Assembly (NCBI GenBank): GCA_001931875.2
Contig: MSJH02000698.1
Span: 62,001 to 126,000 of the forward strand
DNA length: 64,000 nucleotides
Source of the DNA: Byssochlamys sp. IMV 00236
Taxonomy: Eukaryota; Ascomycota; Eurotiomycetes; Eurotiales; Thermoascaceae
Direction: 5' to 3'
Shown here: positions 12,442 to 25,168 of the stretch, in pieces
Position numbering within the stretch: the first letter of the stretch is position 1
Layout: every line of letters begins with the position of its first letter
Notes under the pieces: generated by a model
Told to the model about the DNA's origin: nothing
The model's database searches: none
The model's input: only the letters and a program-made list of their open reading frames with translations
Program-made: the position numbers and the translations under genes

Positions 12442-15400
12442 TTTCTGAAGAGGGTCACTCAGAGTGTCTTAAAATCTTCATTAGCGGGAAAAAAGCAAAA
12501 TGCATTCAACGGTTTGAGGGAAAATATACACTATATGCGTTCTTGGACATTTTCGACTGTCGCCGACGCGTATTCGACAACTTCATGTCTGCGTGACCAT
12601 CACGCGGAGAATAACCTTTAGATGGCTCGCCAAAGTGCCAGGTTATTGGATGAGACTGGAAAGTCACTCTGCTGGCGGGCACGTTATCAAGTAAAACATG
12701 AAGCGACGGAGATCGCTCAAGTCAACGCACTGTAGCAGTGTGTACTAGTCAAGCTTCGTCCATGCCTCACTGCCTTATTTACAAAGTTGATTCTGGGAGT
12801 TTGGCTCATACCATGGGAATTCGGTCATGCAAGCAGTTGTTTCATTGGGGTCCCCATCCGAGAACTATTTTGGGTGTCAAGGAAAGGCCGTCCTGCTTTT
12901 CTTGTGTGTGCATTATGTCTCTCTTTTCCGTTCTCAAGGCTTCAGTCTGAGACAAGTTACTTCTTTGTGCTAACTGGAATCGGAAGTTGGTCCTCTGGTG
13001 GCTGGGGCGAGTTGATAAGAGGATGCGCAAGAGTGAATTGGGTACAAGAGGCGAGAAGCGAAGGACGGCCCTGCTATATCTGGGACTCGTAATTCCTACT
13101 ACCAGTTTCTAGGAATGGCGCCCACCTAATACCATTCAGACTGGCGGCTTGTGTCCATGAAGCAGTTTTCTTTTTGAATCGGCTCTGTTACCACTGTCTT
13201 CCACGTGTAACTATATCGATGGTAACTCGATGCTTGCAAGCATTTCTTACTGAGGGTGACGTGGGACATGAAAATAAGAATACAAGAACATGATCCAGAC
13301 ATACCTTAAGAAGATTTATATTTTGTTGAAGGTCTCGGCCCCTAATATCCTCGTCTCACGTAGCAACAAGACCGTAAGCCAGATGCATCGACACCAGACA
13401 CACGATGAGGCCTTCACAGCTCCTTCGGGTCGATCTGGACTAGACTGTCTAAATAAGCTCATGCTGAGAATCGTCTATGACATATGTCCTGTGATATATG
13501 AATCTTTTACTGTTTTTGCCAGGCTAACGGGAGGGAGTTGAGCTTCATTCTACGTGCGAACCAGGTAACGAAGGTAACGAGAACAAGAAGACATAATTGC
13601 CAGCATACTTACACAGTGCATGCAGAATATATTATAGGATGTATAGTTGTTTTATATATATTTTATGAACATAGTGCCTATATTAAATTAAGCTATCTAA
13701 CACGGAAGCAAAATAATATATCCTAAACCTTTTGCGGGCCACGCTAATTGCTTACTTAACTTATTGGCGCCTAACTGCTTTATCGGAGATAAGCTCACCA
13801 CTATTACCCTATACAAAGGGTATAGAATAAGTAATATTAAGCCATCTATTTAGGATCACAGCAGACACGCTAGAGATAGGAACTGCGTAGATATAGTAGC
13901 AGAGGCAGTGTTTCAGATAGCAATTAGTTAGGACAGTCCTAGTGGCTCAAGCAATCGGGATTATATTCCTATACCACGTGCTTTTCTTCCTATTTTACTT
14001 CTGTGATTCTATACTATACTACACTATTAGTATATAATAGATAGTTTGATGACAAGAATTACCCTGACAATTACTAGGAACATGAACAAGCGAAGTATCT
14101 CTTGCACATGTTATAGGCCTGGGGAAAAAGGTATCTATACTACAAGAGAAAGAGAGACAGAGAGAGAATAAAGAAATTAGACAAGCTCTACAGTAGGCAA
14201 ATACCCTTATTTATAAGCCAGCAATATCAAATAGTTACTGCCAATTTTAAAAGCGTCAGCGCACTAAGGCCGTCTGTCTGGTAATCTGTTAGTTATGTTA
14301 TACCATCCATTGCATCAGGTTCTTGCTACAATAGAGCTTGTTAGATCTTTTGGATATAGATTCTCCACGTGTAACTGGGAGATAAATATGGGCTCTACCT
14401 CCCCTAGATCTAGAGTCAAGCAAGCAATCTAGCCGTATCGATAACCGGCTAAGCAGCTAAGAGGTTCAAGTCATAAGCTTGCTTCCATGCTACTTGGGAT
14501 CCGCCACAAATTCTCTCTGCTTTTTGTGCAAAATCCGGTCCTCGTCCTAATAGGTTACGGACACAGAACAACAACTAACGAGAGACTAGATAACTAGAGA
14601 GGCTTACGGCCTGTCACAAAAAAGCCACTAAAATAGATTTCTTATCTATTCACTTGTCGAAGATCTGCATAAAGATGATTTCACATGTCATCGTTGTACT
14701 TATCTCTAGGTAGTGGATCTGCTCATACCACATAAGTGTCTATAGCTACTCTCTCAGCATTTTAGAGCAAGTATAGCAAGACTAGCGCAGGTGATTGAAT
14801 CATTTCTGGACCCTCTCTTATTGATCTCATGCGTGCTGCCGTTCAAGAGCTATAAATACGTCGAGGGTAGTGGCATGTAGTACATAGGAGATAGTAGATA
14901 CTGTACTTCCAGATCGACTTGGAGGATCGGAGTTATGCGTCTTGCTACTGTTGTACGGAGTAACTAGCTTGATAGTCGGCGACGGTACTATCATTGGAGG
15001 AGGCCTATCAGTTAGTGACCAGTTTCGCGGGATGACAGCGAGTCATAGTATGAAACAGAGCCACGGTCAAAGAGACATGCATACGGAGTAGTTAGTTATG
15101 AAAAATGCAGGATTATGCCAACGAGATTATTAGTTCCCTCCAGCGAGATTCTACGGTACAAGCACTTGCATTAGTAGTACTACAGTGAGGACGTTGGTGG
15201 ATATTTCCAAATAGGTATTCGGTTCGTCTTCCGTCTTATCATTATTATAATTATTATTGGGCTTCCAGTCATTATTAGCTGCCCAAAACTCTGCTTGCAT
15301 ATCAGGTAGTCTGCGCATACTACTACAAAAATATCCCGGAACAAACAGTTGCGGTGTAGCTTCAGAATTTGATACCGGTGCCAAAACGGGTAAACGCGAG

Positions 15401-18400
15401 GCTATCAGAGTAACACCCCGGTGTAAGGACGGAGTAACTACGTACGTACTTCCAGCCAGAATATGCAAAGAGCCGTTTTTAGCCGATGAACCAACATTTT
15501 TTTTTTCTCGAACCCGTTATTAGCGATGAGTTCGGATCGGGACTCTCATTTACCAGCTAACGATCGGAGAGGGTTCGGTCTTTTTCGGCCCTTATTTTGC
15601 GAGATGATCATCCTCGGGTCACAAACTAGTTACTCGCATGGTGGTGTGAAACGTAAGCGGAGACGGAAAAAGATAAAAGAAAAAAAGTCTACCGGCGTAG
15701 CAGCGCAGAGTCATCATTAATGATTCGATACTAATACTAATGGGAGAATTCTCTTTGGTGGGAGTGTTTTCTGGACGGAGGAAGCCGATATCACCTAAAG
15801 AAATTTTATCGTGTGGACCCCGTTTGAAGCAAGGACGATTACTATAGAGTCTAAAGGCTACGGTCCCAAAGCAAGGCACTCTGTTAACTTTCCTTTTTGA
15901 TTTTCGATTTTTCTTTTTCGTTTTCTTTACATATAGAAGATCCAGCTATGTCGTAGGAGGCTGATGGGAAAAAGCCAATCGCAAAACATGTGAAAAAGGC
16001 TATAAAATAAATCAACCCTTAGACCAACACAACAACATCTCGCTGGCTCGGTTCGACTACTCGTCTATAGTAAGTACAGCACCAGTGGCAAAGTTCAGAC
16101 AGTTCGTATAATCTGATCCGATGCTTTGCTATCTCCCTCTGTAATAATAATTTCCGCAATGGCACTGAGCGACCGCCAAGGAAAACAAGCAAGATTCGAG
16201 ATACCACGCCAAGCTTGTGGATTTCTTGTGATTTTTGGTGGTTGAAGGAGGACGTGCTGACATAAGAGAAACCCCAGACCCATAGTTAACCAAAATCCCA
16301 CAACGACGCCGTCGCCGGGGGGCGGAAATAATTCGCGAGGCTGATTTAGCCAGATTTAAGTCTAATACCCTACTGGTAGGTGCAGACGTTGCGACATGTC
16401 CAACTCTGACGGACTACTACTAATGTATATCTACGAGTAATCGCTCGATGTTTGGCGGCGGCGGGAAAATCCGACCGCACACGGGATCGAGCCCGAAGCA
16501 GCCCGAAGGCAGGAGCGAAAGAGGCATGGATTGTCATCGCACGCACCTGCTGGTTTCGGCGAGAGTTTTAACGGTCCCGGACCACGGGAGTTGGCCCGAA
16601 ACGGCATCAAGGCGTCCCGAAGGGGGAAAGCCGAGGATGCATTATTATAATCATTATTATTATTATCATTACCAGTAGGACAGAATAATAATAATACAGA
16701 ACCCAACGCTGCGCAGCAAACATATCAGCGTGGGTAACACAGTATGTATGTACGACACCAAGGGAAGAGAGATATATCTACTTGGCGTGGTGTTGAACGC
16801 TGATTGGGTCACTGGAGAAGGACGTCAAAAAGGGCCCCAAGTTCTCTTTTCCTGCGGTTATCATTTTATGGGACAAGGTGCACGAGTTGCAATATACTCT
16901 ATCTACTCCGTACTCTACTTTACTACTCTCTGCCGATGGCGACTACTGGGCCGGCAAAGCCCACCGGGAAGCTCGTGCGCCGCTGCCGGCTGCTGATCTA
17001 CACTTGGCGGGTAAATACTATAAGTAAGAATAATAATGGAAAACAGAAATAAGGCTTTTAGTCGCCCGATGCATGCAGCGGCAAAAGAAAACGAAAACAG
17101 CGTCGCAATCGCTGGCATACCTTGATGTCAGTGTGCGCCTCGTGAGACACGCGGGGTGGGATCGAAAGCCTGAGTGCAGCCTTTTATATGGATGTTGGCG
17201 GTTGCATGCGTCGGTGGCGCGACATGGCGGCGCCCGAACCGAGTCAGCTCTTATACGAGAGGTGTGCCTGCGACGCCCTACGTCCTTACCATACTAGTAA
17301 GTTGTAACTAGCGGACAAGGCAGACGGTTGTGGCTGCTGGCCAATGCTCGTTCACTTTCATCTTTCGCGGCGTCGCCTTCCTTTCCGTATGCGGGATGCT
17401 TGGACCCCTTCATCCCCATCTCCATCTCTCCATCTCCATCCCCTATCGCCAAAGTCAAACTGTTATCACTGCGCCGCATTTCGCATCCTCGTCAAGGCGC
17501 GATCTGGAGATGGCGACGCCAGCTTTTCGCGGGGAAGACGTTTGGACCAGTTGACAAGACCGCCACAATGTGTAGCATAATAATATTACCCCGTACTCGT
17601 AGTAACTAGGACCTCTTTTCTTTTTACTCCAAGACCGACTCAAACCCGTTTCGGACCCCCCCCGACGCTAGATCGTGTAGACAACGTTTGTATGGGCTGT
17701 TGGAGACGGAAAACTTTGACCCATGATGAAGCCCATCGGGATACTCTAATCCGCATAGTATAACCCTGGCACACTTGTCGTCATCGTACTGGGCTCTTGC
17801 TAAACGATACTCGATGCCAATTGCCTGTGATTCTTCTTCATTATTGTGTGCCTGCGGGGGCATTCTGCAGAGTCTCTGGCTGCAGTCGGCCCGTCGGTGT
17901 CTGTACATGCCAACATTGTCTTGCTTGGACGGGTTGCCGCCGGTGACGGTTAGCGGTCCTGCCGTCCTCTCGTGATCGGGAGAGAAGACGGGTTCTCGCA
18001 CAGCATCTCGGCAGACAGAGTCACATAACTTAGATAGTAGTTAGTCAATTTCCAAGAATCTGAATCTGTCCTGTCAGTCGTCGCATTCCTGATCGGGGAG
18101 GGCCGTAAAATGGCCGATTCGCGCGACGTCTGCAGCGCATGCGACTGCTGGCATGTACTTGATAGCCGCCGCAAGCGAATCAGAGGCCGGCTCGCCTCCA
18201 CCACGCGAGACGCTCGGTTGTCCCTGAATCGATCGGGACGTGGCCTGTGTGGATGAAGTTATTATGAACATAATTGAACACACACACACACACCTGCAAT
18301 CAGAAGTACCATGGAAAAGTTCCACCCTCTCCAGACCCCACCATCCCCAAGACGGCGCTACTACTGTACTCCGTACTTTTGACACCTTTCGGGCAAGTCT

Positions 18401-18650
18401 GTCGAGATGAGATCCACTGCGGCCCAGACTGGCCAATCGACGCGAGTCCCCCGCCCCGGACAGACCCCAACTGGCCCCAACACCCCCCAAACTTCAACAA
18501 AGCCGCTAAGCCCTTGGCCCTCGCAGCGGCTCGCCCGACTTGCCTTTAGCGCTACCCCGCTGACGTCAGGGCGTGCGCTGTGGTAGCGCGAGCCTTGGCG
18601 CTAACCACCCGTGGGACGGGCCCTAGTTACCACTTACGGTCTGGCGATCA
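12442..18650. other. Gene-poor intergenic stretch (about 6.2 kb)
   Basis: No coding region could be supported on either strand. Open frames here are short, share no recognised motif and lack a convincing splice pattern. Contents seen: a local AT-rich patch at about 13600-13870; a short purine run with GAGAGA near 14145-14170; ATT/AAT-type microsatellite at 16639-16700; a (CA)n run at 18277-18292; and several copies of a TACGGAGTA/TACTCCGTA word (14954, 15082, 16904, 18367). The last 500 bp are GC-richer and contain CreA-like motifs (CTCCAG, CCCCAC, CCCCGG between 18320 and 18470), presumably the distal promoter of the transporter. A lineage-specific gene or non-coding transcript cannot be excluded. 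Confidence 0.6.
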
Positions 18651-18654
18651 GCTG

Positions 18655-18662
18655 TATATAAG
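18655..18662 (+). promoter_or_regulatory. TATA box of the MFS transporter gene
   Basis: TATATAAG lies 134 bp upstream of the transporter ATG. It is followed by a pyrimidine-rich stretch (18690-18745, CTCTTTCTTTCC-like) typical of fungal transcription start regions. Placement and sequence suggest a strongly expressed or inducible promoter; this is inference. Confidence 0.6.
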
Positions 18663-18795
18663 AGCCGCTCCAGGTGTCAAACCCCAGACTGTCCTCTCGA
18701 GCCCTTCTCTTTCTTTCCTTTGCCGTGTCGCTTATCCTCTTCCTTTCAAGTACAAGTCAGTACCTACAGGATAGGCGCAGCAAAGGTCCCTCAAG

Positions 18796-20433
18796 ATGTG
18801 GACGACTACTTCCGGCTTGCGGGGCAAGAAGCTCCATCTGGCCATCACTTTCACCTCTGTCATAGGTTTCTCGCTCTTCGGTTATGATCAGGGTCTGATG
18901 TCCGGTATCATCTCTGGTGACCAGTTCACCCAGGAGTTCCCGCCTCTAGCCATTCCCGCCGGCTCTTCAGCAGCCTACTCTCAGCATGTCTCTGTCCTCC
19001 GTGGTGCGGTTACCGCTTGTTACGAACTGGGCTGTTTCTTCGGTGCCATCTTCACCCTCATGTACGGTGAACGCATCGGCCGCACGCCTCTGCTGGTGGC
19101 TGGTGGTATCCTGATGATTATCGGTACGGTCATTTCTACTGCTGCTTTCGGTCCCCACTGGGGTCTGGGCCAGTTCGTTGTCGGTCGTGTCGTTTCCGGT
19201 CTTGGAAACGGCATGGACACGGCCACGATTCCCGTCTGGCAGTCCGAATGTTCTCGCGCTCACAACCGTGGCTTCCTCGTCTGCTTCGAAGGTGCCATCA
19301 TCGCCGTCGGCACTTTCGTCGCCTATTGGATTGATTTCGGTCTCTCGTACGTCAACAGCTCGGTCCAGTGGCGGTTCCCCGTCGCATTCCAGATTCTCTT
19401 CGCCGTCCTCGTCAGCGCTGGCGCGCTCATGCTGCCCGAGTCTCCCAGATGGTTTGTCATGAGAGGACATGACAAGGAGGCATGCGAGGTGCTGGCCTGC
19501 CTCAACGACAGCCAGCCCGATGCGGAGGATGTGCTCATCGATTTCAACCTCATGAAGGCCGATCTCAATGCCTCCAAGGGCCAGAAGGCCAACTGGAGGA
19601 CTCTCTTCACCTTCGGCAAGACCCAGGAGTTCCAGCGTATGATGATCGGCTGCTCCGGTCAATTCTTCCAGCAGTTCACCGGTTGCAATGCCGCCATCTA
19701 CTACTCCACGCTGCTGTTCGAGACCAACTTGCACATGGACCACCGTCTCTCTTTGGTTTTGGGAGGTGTCTTCGCCACGGTCTACGCCCTCGCTACTATC
19801 CCCTCCTTCTTCATGATTGAGAAGGTTGGTCGCCGTAAGCTGTTCTTGATTGGTTTCCTGGGTCAGGGTCTCAGTTTCATCATCACCATGGGCTGTCTGA
19901 TCAAGGGAGATGCTGAGGCCTCCAAGGGTGCCGTTGTCGGTATCTTCCTCTTCATCTGCTTCTTCGCCTTCACGACCCTGCCGCTGCCCTGGATCTACCC
20001 GCCCGAGATCAACCCTCTCCGGACCCGTACCATGGCGGCTTCTGCCTCGACTTGCACCAACTGGCTGTCCAACTTTGCTGTCGTCATGTTTACTCCCGTC
20101 TTCTCCGACGCCAGTGGCTGGGGTATCTATCTCTTCTTCGCCCTGGTCAACTTCATCGGTGTGCCTTTCGCCTGGTTCTTCTACGCCGAAACCGCCGGCC
20201 GTGATCTGGAGGAGATCGACATTATCTTCGCCAAGGCCCACGTCGAGAGGAAGTGGCCCTACCAGATCGCAGAGACGATGCCCAAGCTCACTCCTGAGCA
20301 GATTGGACAGATGCAGATCGAACTGGGTCTGGATGTGCCCAGTCACCACATCTCAGCGGAGGCGGAGAAGGCGGAGATGGCCGTGAGCAGCGGCGAGAGC
20401 GAGGGAAAGGGCGAGGGAAAGCACATTGATTAA
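18796..20433 (+). CDS. MFS sugar transporter (sugar porter family)
   Basis: A single uninterrupted exon encodes 545 aa, the usual length for fungal sugar porters. Family marks are GYDQG at 29-33 in TM1, GERIGRTP at 91-98 in the loop after TM2, GRVVSGLGNG at 130-139, PESPRW at 214-219 after TM6, GQFFQQFTGCNAAIYYS in TM7, KVGRRK after TM8, and ETAGRDLEEID after TM12 (the PETKG-like end signature). Twelve hydrophobic segments can be traced. The protein should be a plasma membrane proton-coupled importer of a hexose, pentose or polyol; the sequence alone does not fix the substrate. The strong C-ending codon bias suggests high expression. The C-terminal tail is Glu/Lys/Gly-rich. An upstream TATA box and CreA-like sites suggest carbon-source regulation. 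It lies about 9 kb from xdhA, with two unrelated genes between. Confidence 0.92.
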   Translation: MWTTTSGLRGKKLHLAITFTSVIGFSLFGYDQGLMSGIISGDQFTQEFPPLAIPAGSSAAYSQHVSVLRGAVTACYELGCFFGAIFTLMYGERIGRTPLLVAGGILMIIGTVISTAAFGPHWGLGQFVVGRVVSGLGNGMDTATIPVWQSECSRAHNRGFLVCFEGAIIAVGTFVAYWIDFGLSYVNSSVQWRFPVAFQILFAVLVSAGALMLPESPRWFVMRGHDKEACEVLACLNDSQPDAEDVLIDFNLMKADLNASKGQKANWRTLFTFGKTQEFQRMMIGCSGQFFQQFTGCNAAIYYSTLLFETNLHMDHRLSLVLGGVFATVYALATIPSFFMIEKVGRRKLFLIGFLGQGLSFIITMGCLIKGDAEASKGAVVGIFLFICFFAFTTLPLPWIYPPEINPLRTRTMAASASTCTNWLSNFAVVMFTPVFSDASGWGIYLFFALVNFIGVPFAWFFYAETAGRDLEEIDIIFAKAHVERKWPYQIAETMPKLTPEQIGQMQIELGLDVPSHHISAEAEKAEMAVSSGESEGKGEGKHID

Positions 20434-23181
20434 ACCGAAAAAAATCATGTTACTACAGGTATTATGACAACGGCATATATTTGCCTGTATTGAAATGCGA
20501 AGTCAATGGAACATGAGCAAAGAAGATCTTATGTTCACTATGACTTGGAACGCACATTTTATGCCCACTTTTGCTTTATGTCGCAACCAGATACCTATTG
20601 CTCATTATGTTATGTATGCTAGATTTCTCATGTGAATTTTCTTATTTGATATAAGAGAATAGAACGACTCTCGTGGGTTTACGACCCTTTGAAACTGTTC
20701 TTGTTAATCATCCACCGTAACTAGATGGATCCTGCTGTAGAGTGAAGCATTAGACTAGATCGCTTTGACCCTGACCATTATTGCCGCGTAAGTGTCGGTC
20801 AGCAAGGATACACAAGCAGCTACCACATGCACGGAGTACTCCGTATGTCTAGAAAAGAGAAAAAGAAAAACCCTCAAAAGGCTAAAGCTGACCCACGAAG
20901 TCTCTTCCCCCCGTAACTTCCCCGTGGATCGGGGTGTCGGTGCTGCTCTCCCAATCCGGCAAGAGTGGGGTCGATCCTCCACCGGGACTCCACTCTCGCC
21001 TGAACTCTCTCCGCGCATCACACTTTTAAGTTTTTCGCGCGAAGCGAACCCAGTGGACCCCTGGCCAGGATGCGCACGGCGATTCTCTTTGGCGCGTCGA
21101 TCCCCGCCCTCCCCCACACAAGGTGGATCCGGTGGAGTCGACTGCTGTGACCGCCTGCGGAAGAGATTTTGCCCAAATGCGGTTTATGCTTTAGCTTAGT
21201 AGAGTCCACTAATTGGGATCGGGAAAATGGATATTATTATGTATTTATTACTCGAGAGCAGTGTAATAATAATAATATGAATCCGTAGTGCTAATTAACT
21301 ATGGAGCAATTTTAATATTAATTAAATTACCTAACAGTTAAACCAACTACTAACTACTCTAGCCGGTTATTATTTGGTCCAGGGGACTTTGGTGTATTGA
21401 ACATGTTAATCCTAATATCATCTACCTAGGTAGTTGAGTAGGTAAGTCGTCTAAGTTACTCTATATGTAAACGTCGCCGTTGAGTAACTAACTAAACTAC
21501 TAGTTAGTCAAGTCGGACGAATGTAAGTTAGGTAGTTAGTCGATCGTGTACTGTACCTGTCTATCAATTTCTCTACTCCGTTCGTCTATTTCTTTATTCG
21601 CGCTGCATAACTACTGATGCTGTGGACCTCGATCTCAACTGCACTTCTGCTGCATGTGTGAGACGTGAATGCGAACGGGAAGTTGGAACGTGAACGTTAC
21701 AGAGTAGGTATCTAGTGTATACTCTACTACAAGCCAAGTCAAGTATGTATGTACATATGAATTAGGCTAAAGACTCATCATCGCCAAGGTCTTTACATAT
21801 CTTATCCACCAAGAAAATTATCGCCAAGTTCTTGTCGCTACTTGGCGGTTGCAATTATTTTCCCTCAATATCAATTACTAACTTCACTCCACCGTTATTC
21901 ATATGTATGTATACCCAGCATATCCAGCTCAGCTACAGACACGAGTCTTTAACATATAATCAACGACTCGTCATCTCCGCATTTTTATAATTTTCCACAT
22001 ATCAAATCGGCATAAACACCGAAACCTGACATGTACCCACAGAGGGTATGCGTGTGGCATGCCATACCATATGCCATGTGGTATTCGCGTGGAAAAGCAT
22101 CGGAGATTCGGAGCTTTCTTTTGCTCTCGTTCATTCAATGACGTTTGTATGACTATGTACTAACATAACAATAACCACAACCCCGCGTCCACGAGTTCAG
22201 GTAACTTAATTAACTTACCGCTAATAAAGTAACTAAACTACGTATCTATCTACGAAATCGGTATGTAATATGTAATATGTAAGTAATAATAGCTCGGAAT
22301 TCAGTCGCGAATCTAAATAGGTAAGGTAGGGTAGGGCCATGGAAATATGGTAGGCGAGTATTAATCGAAGGTCTCGTCGTTATGCGGGTGCTCACATCAT
22401 TATCATTATTATTATTATATGCCTCCGGCATTCTCCCGGATAGTCACCTAGCTGACCACTGTGCTGCTGACTCCTATCATGGTTTCAACTGGCGCCGGCT
22501 GGGACATTTGCCTCTATCTACCTGCTTTCCTTGTGCTGATTCTAATTCCTCTTTCTTAACCCATCTATCTTAGTAGAATGATAAAATATCCCATCATGAT
22601 TTAGCCCAGTGAGATCTCAGATCTTCAAGCACCATGCTACGTAGTAGGATTATGCCAAAAGTCAAACCTCGCCTACCATAGTTAACTAGCGTCATGATGC
22701 CTACGTTATGTCATCCTGCGCTGATTTAACAATCAGGCAGCATACAGCGCAACCAAAGTAAAATAACATGGATGAAGAAAAGCCATGTTCAGATTAACTA
22801 TTCGCATAAGCTATTAGGAAGTTTGATCGGAAAAAATCCCTATTGGTGAGGCTAGATTTCCGTGGTGGTCAATGAAGGGTGTTGCCTAACTTACTCGAAA
22901 TAACCTAGGTAGTAGGTAGGTAGATTACTCGGTGAGAATATACTGGATCTACAAGTCTACAAGTCTACGGACGCATCGATCACAAAGGATAATCCAAGAA
23001 TCAGAATCAAGTCCATTGAATCGCGTACCCATCAGTAGAGATCCCATCCCAGCCACGCAATTTAGATAACTCCCGGACACCTTCGCTAATTCCAAACATC
23101 CATAATGGATTTAGAAAGATCGATAGCAGGTGGTTGAAGCTCGCAACGTCCGCGCGAGTTCGATATCACAATCAATACATT
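20434..23181. other. Gene-poor intergenic stretch (about 2.7 kb)
   Basis: It holds the 3' flank of the transporter and the 3' flank of the minus-strand Clr5 gene. No coding region is supported. Notable words are the near-perfect palindrome ACGGAGTACTCCGT at 20831-20844, CTACCTAGGTAG around 21422-21433 with related CCTAGGTAG/TAGGTAGGTAG near 22906-22925, and short ATT/AAT repeats around 21230-21280 and 22396-22420. I see no RNA gene. Confidence 0.55.
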
Positions 23182-25168
23182 TCATCGCATCGGGTCCAAG
23201 TAGAGCAGGAAAGACGCTTTTCTCCCGTGGACATGCGAGAGATAAGCGTCCAGTTCATGATCTTCATCAATCTGAAAGGAGACGTCGTTTCCGTTCTCGT
23301 CCGTGTCGACGCCCTCGATCCTGGTGACTATAGCACCAGGGAACCTGTTAGCAGAGAGCTGTCGCAGTTCGGACACGGTGCGTGACCCCAGTTTCTCACC
23401 CCACGTCTTCGATGCGGCGTGGATCTGGCTCTGTGGGCTGACGCGGAGATAGATTGGGATATGCAGAACCGGAGGCTCGAGCATCGGGTCCACGTATCCA
23501 AACGGGGGTCCCTCGTGATGCTGCGAACCGGCTGCAAAGGAAGGATCGTTAGCAGCTTGAAGCAAGGACGGGTCGATCTGCATGTCGCCCATCTCGCTAG
23601 CAACCATAGGTGCACTGGCAAGGGCTTGTGATGCCAATGTGCTTATGCCATTGCTGATATCACTGCTGAACGGATTGTCTGCAGTGGCAGTAGGATCATT
23701 CTTCGGGACAGGGCTCTGCTGCACACCATTCCCCTGATGGGAGGCAGATCGCTTGCGAGAAGGATCTCGTTTCGTTTGATCATCACGCAGTCGCTTCATG
23801 ACATCGCGGCAAAGCACTTCCATAGCCCTCAGTTTCGTGGCATGCTTGGGATCCGTAGGTCCTGGGGCAAGTATGCGCTGAAGCAGTTCTGATTCCCGAA
23901 TCCATTGTTCCTTCAACTGCTTCCAATGCTCATCGCCAGCTTCTAGCTTACTGGTGAAGTGGTCGGCCTTCAAAGTGTTATAGAACGCATTCCGAATCTG
24001 GCGACTCTCCTCTGGGTTTATCCCAAGAGCGTTCTTAGCTTCCGCAATCGTCATCCGACGTTCCAGCGTCCTCATACGTTTGGTCACGTCGGTACAGACG
24101 ACATCAAGTGCCAATGCCTTTGCATCCAGCTGGTTTGGGTCTTCCCAGAAGACGCTCTGTAGGTGCGGTGATTCCCGAATCAGACGGTCTTTTGCCTCCT
24201 GCCATCGCTCGGGACCGGCCACCGTCTTCTTGATGAAACCAGCCTCTTCGCAGATCCTCTGGAAGTGATCACGAATCCGTCGATACATAGCATTGTCCAA
24301 ATTGAGATACTGCTTGCTCTCGTCGATGGTCGTCTCAGATGGGAAACGCGGCGGACCTGGCGGATCAGCAGGCAGACCTGCCCAGCCTCGAGTCCGACGA
24401 CGTCTCTTCCGAGTAGCCCATCGTTCTGCGCTCTCTGCTTGTAACCGTTCCAACCGTTCTTTACGTTTCATGAGAACCTCAGGCGACAAGCCCGGTGATG
24501 GTGGTCTCTGCGGGGCTGGTCGGGGAGGTAGAGCTTGGTTTCCATCAAAGGCCGCGTCGTTCTCATAGATCTCCTGCTGCAATGCAAGCAGCCCCTCCTC
24601 CTCCGTCGGTGAAGTCTGCGGCTGAACGGTAGAATGAGATTTCATCCCGTTGGGAACACGAAGGAGCCAGCGATTTTTGGCGCGCACGCGCATAAGTTCT
24701 CTTTCCTTGATGCTGAAGCCTTCCTCATTCAGGATCCGGAGCATATCCCGCTGACTCGTGTTGCATTCCCAGAGCTCCTTAACGCGCGCCACGAGACTGG
24801 CATTTTTATGAGCCGGATTCTGTTTCGAGGGAAATCCCCATCGTTTGAACTGCGTTTGGAAGGCGCGCTTACTAGTGAGGTTAAGTAAAAGTGTAAGTAA
24901 GCATCCTGAAATAGTTCTTGTAGTAATCAAAAAACGAACATATGCTATACGACAGGGACGTGGGCAAACAAGTAGGAGATCTTCCGTCATTGGACTGGGA
25001 CTCGTATACGATAGCTCCATCAGAAAACAAAGACGCAAGCAGTGGAGCTTACCTCGGAGCAAACTGGTGGTTTGTTTTCATATACTCCATGATCTCTTCC
25101 AGCGCCTTCTTGTCCTTGATATACATTTGGTAACATATGTCGCGTTTCCCCTCCCAGTCGTAAACCAT
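23182..25168 (-). CDS. Clr5-domain protein with an internal tandem duplication
   Basis: Minus-strand exons 25168-25053 and 24871-23182, separated by a 181 bp GT-AG intron, give about 601 aa. The spliced start (MVYDWEGKRDICYQMYIKDK...) completes a Clr5 domain at about 5-60: a helical segment with ALEEIMEYMK, then KRAFQTQFKRWGF. This domain is found in fungal proteins thought to act in chromatin or transcription. A basic stretch (RKRRRRTRG, about 193-201) may be a nuclear signal. Residues about 220-308 and 313-402 are two copies of one unit (K..AG.E.W..K...IRES..LQ, later DV.KR.R). The C-terminal about 100 residues (HIPIYLRV to SFLLYL) look like a separate folded, possibly PB1-like domain. It lies in tandem with the unknown gene at 25919. 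A regulatory role is likely; the target is unknown. Confidence 0.8.

Noticed and set aside
12787..13092. 101-codon hydrophobic + strand frame downstream of RPB10
   Set aside because: No family motif, no supporting splice pattern, and Trp/Cys/Ser composition typical of random open frames.
14463..14472. GGTTCAAGTC, resembling a tRNA B box
   Set aside because: No matching A box, acceptor stem or anticodon hairpin upstream.
18967..20349. Long (460 codon) open frame on the minus strand opposite the MFS transporter
   Set aside because: It is a shadow of the strongly C-ending codons of the transporter. Its composition is rich in Glu, Gly and Asp without structure, and it matches no family.
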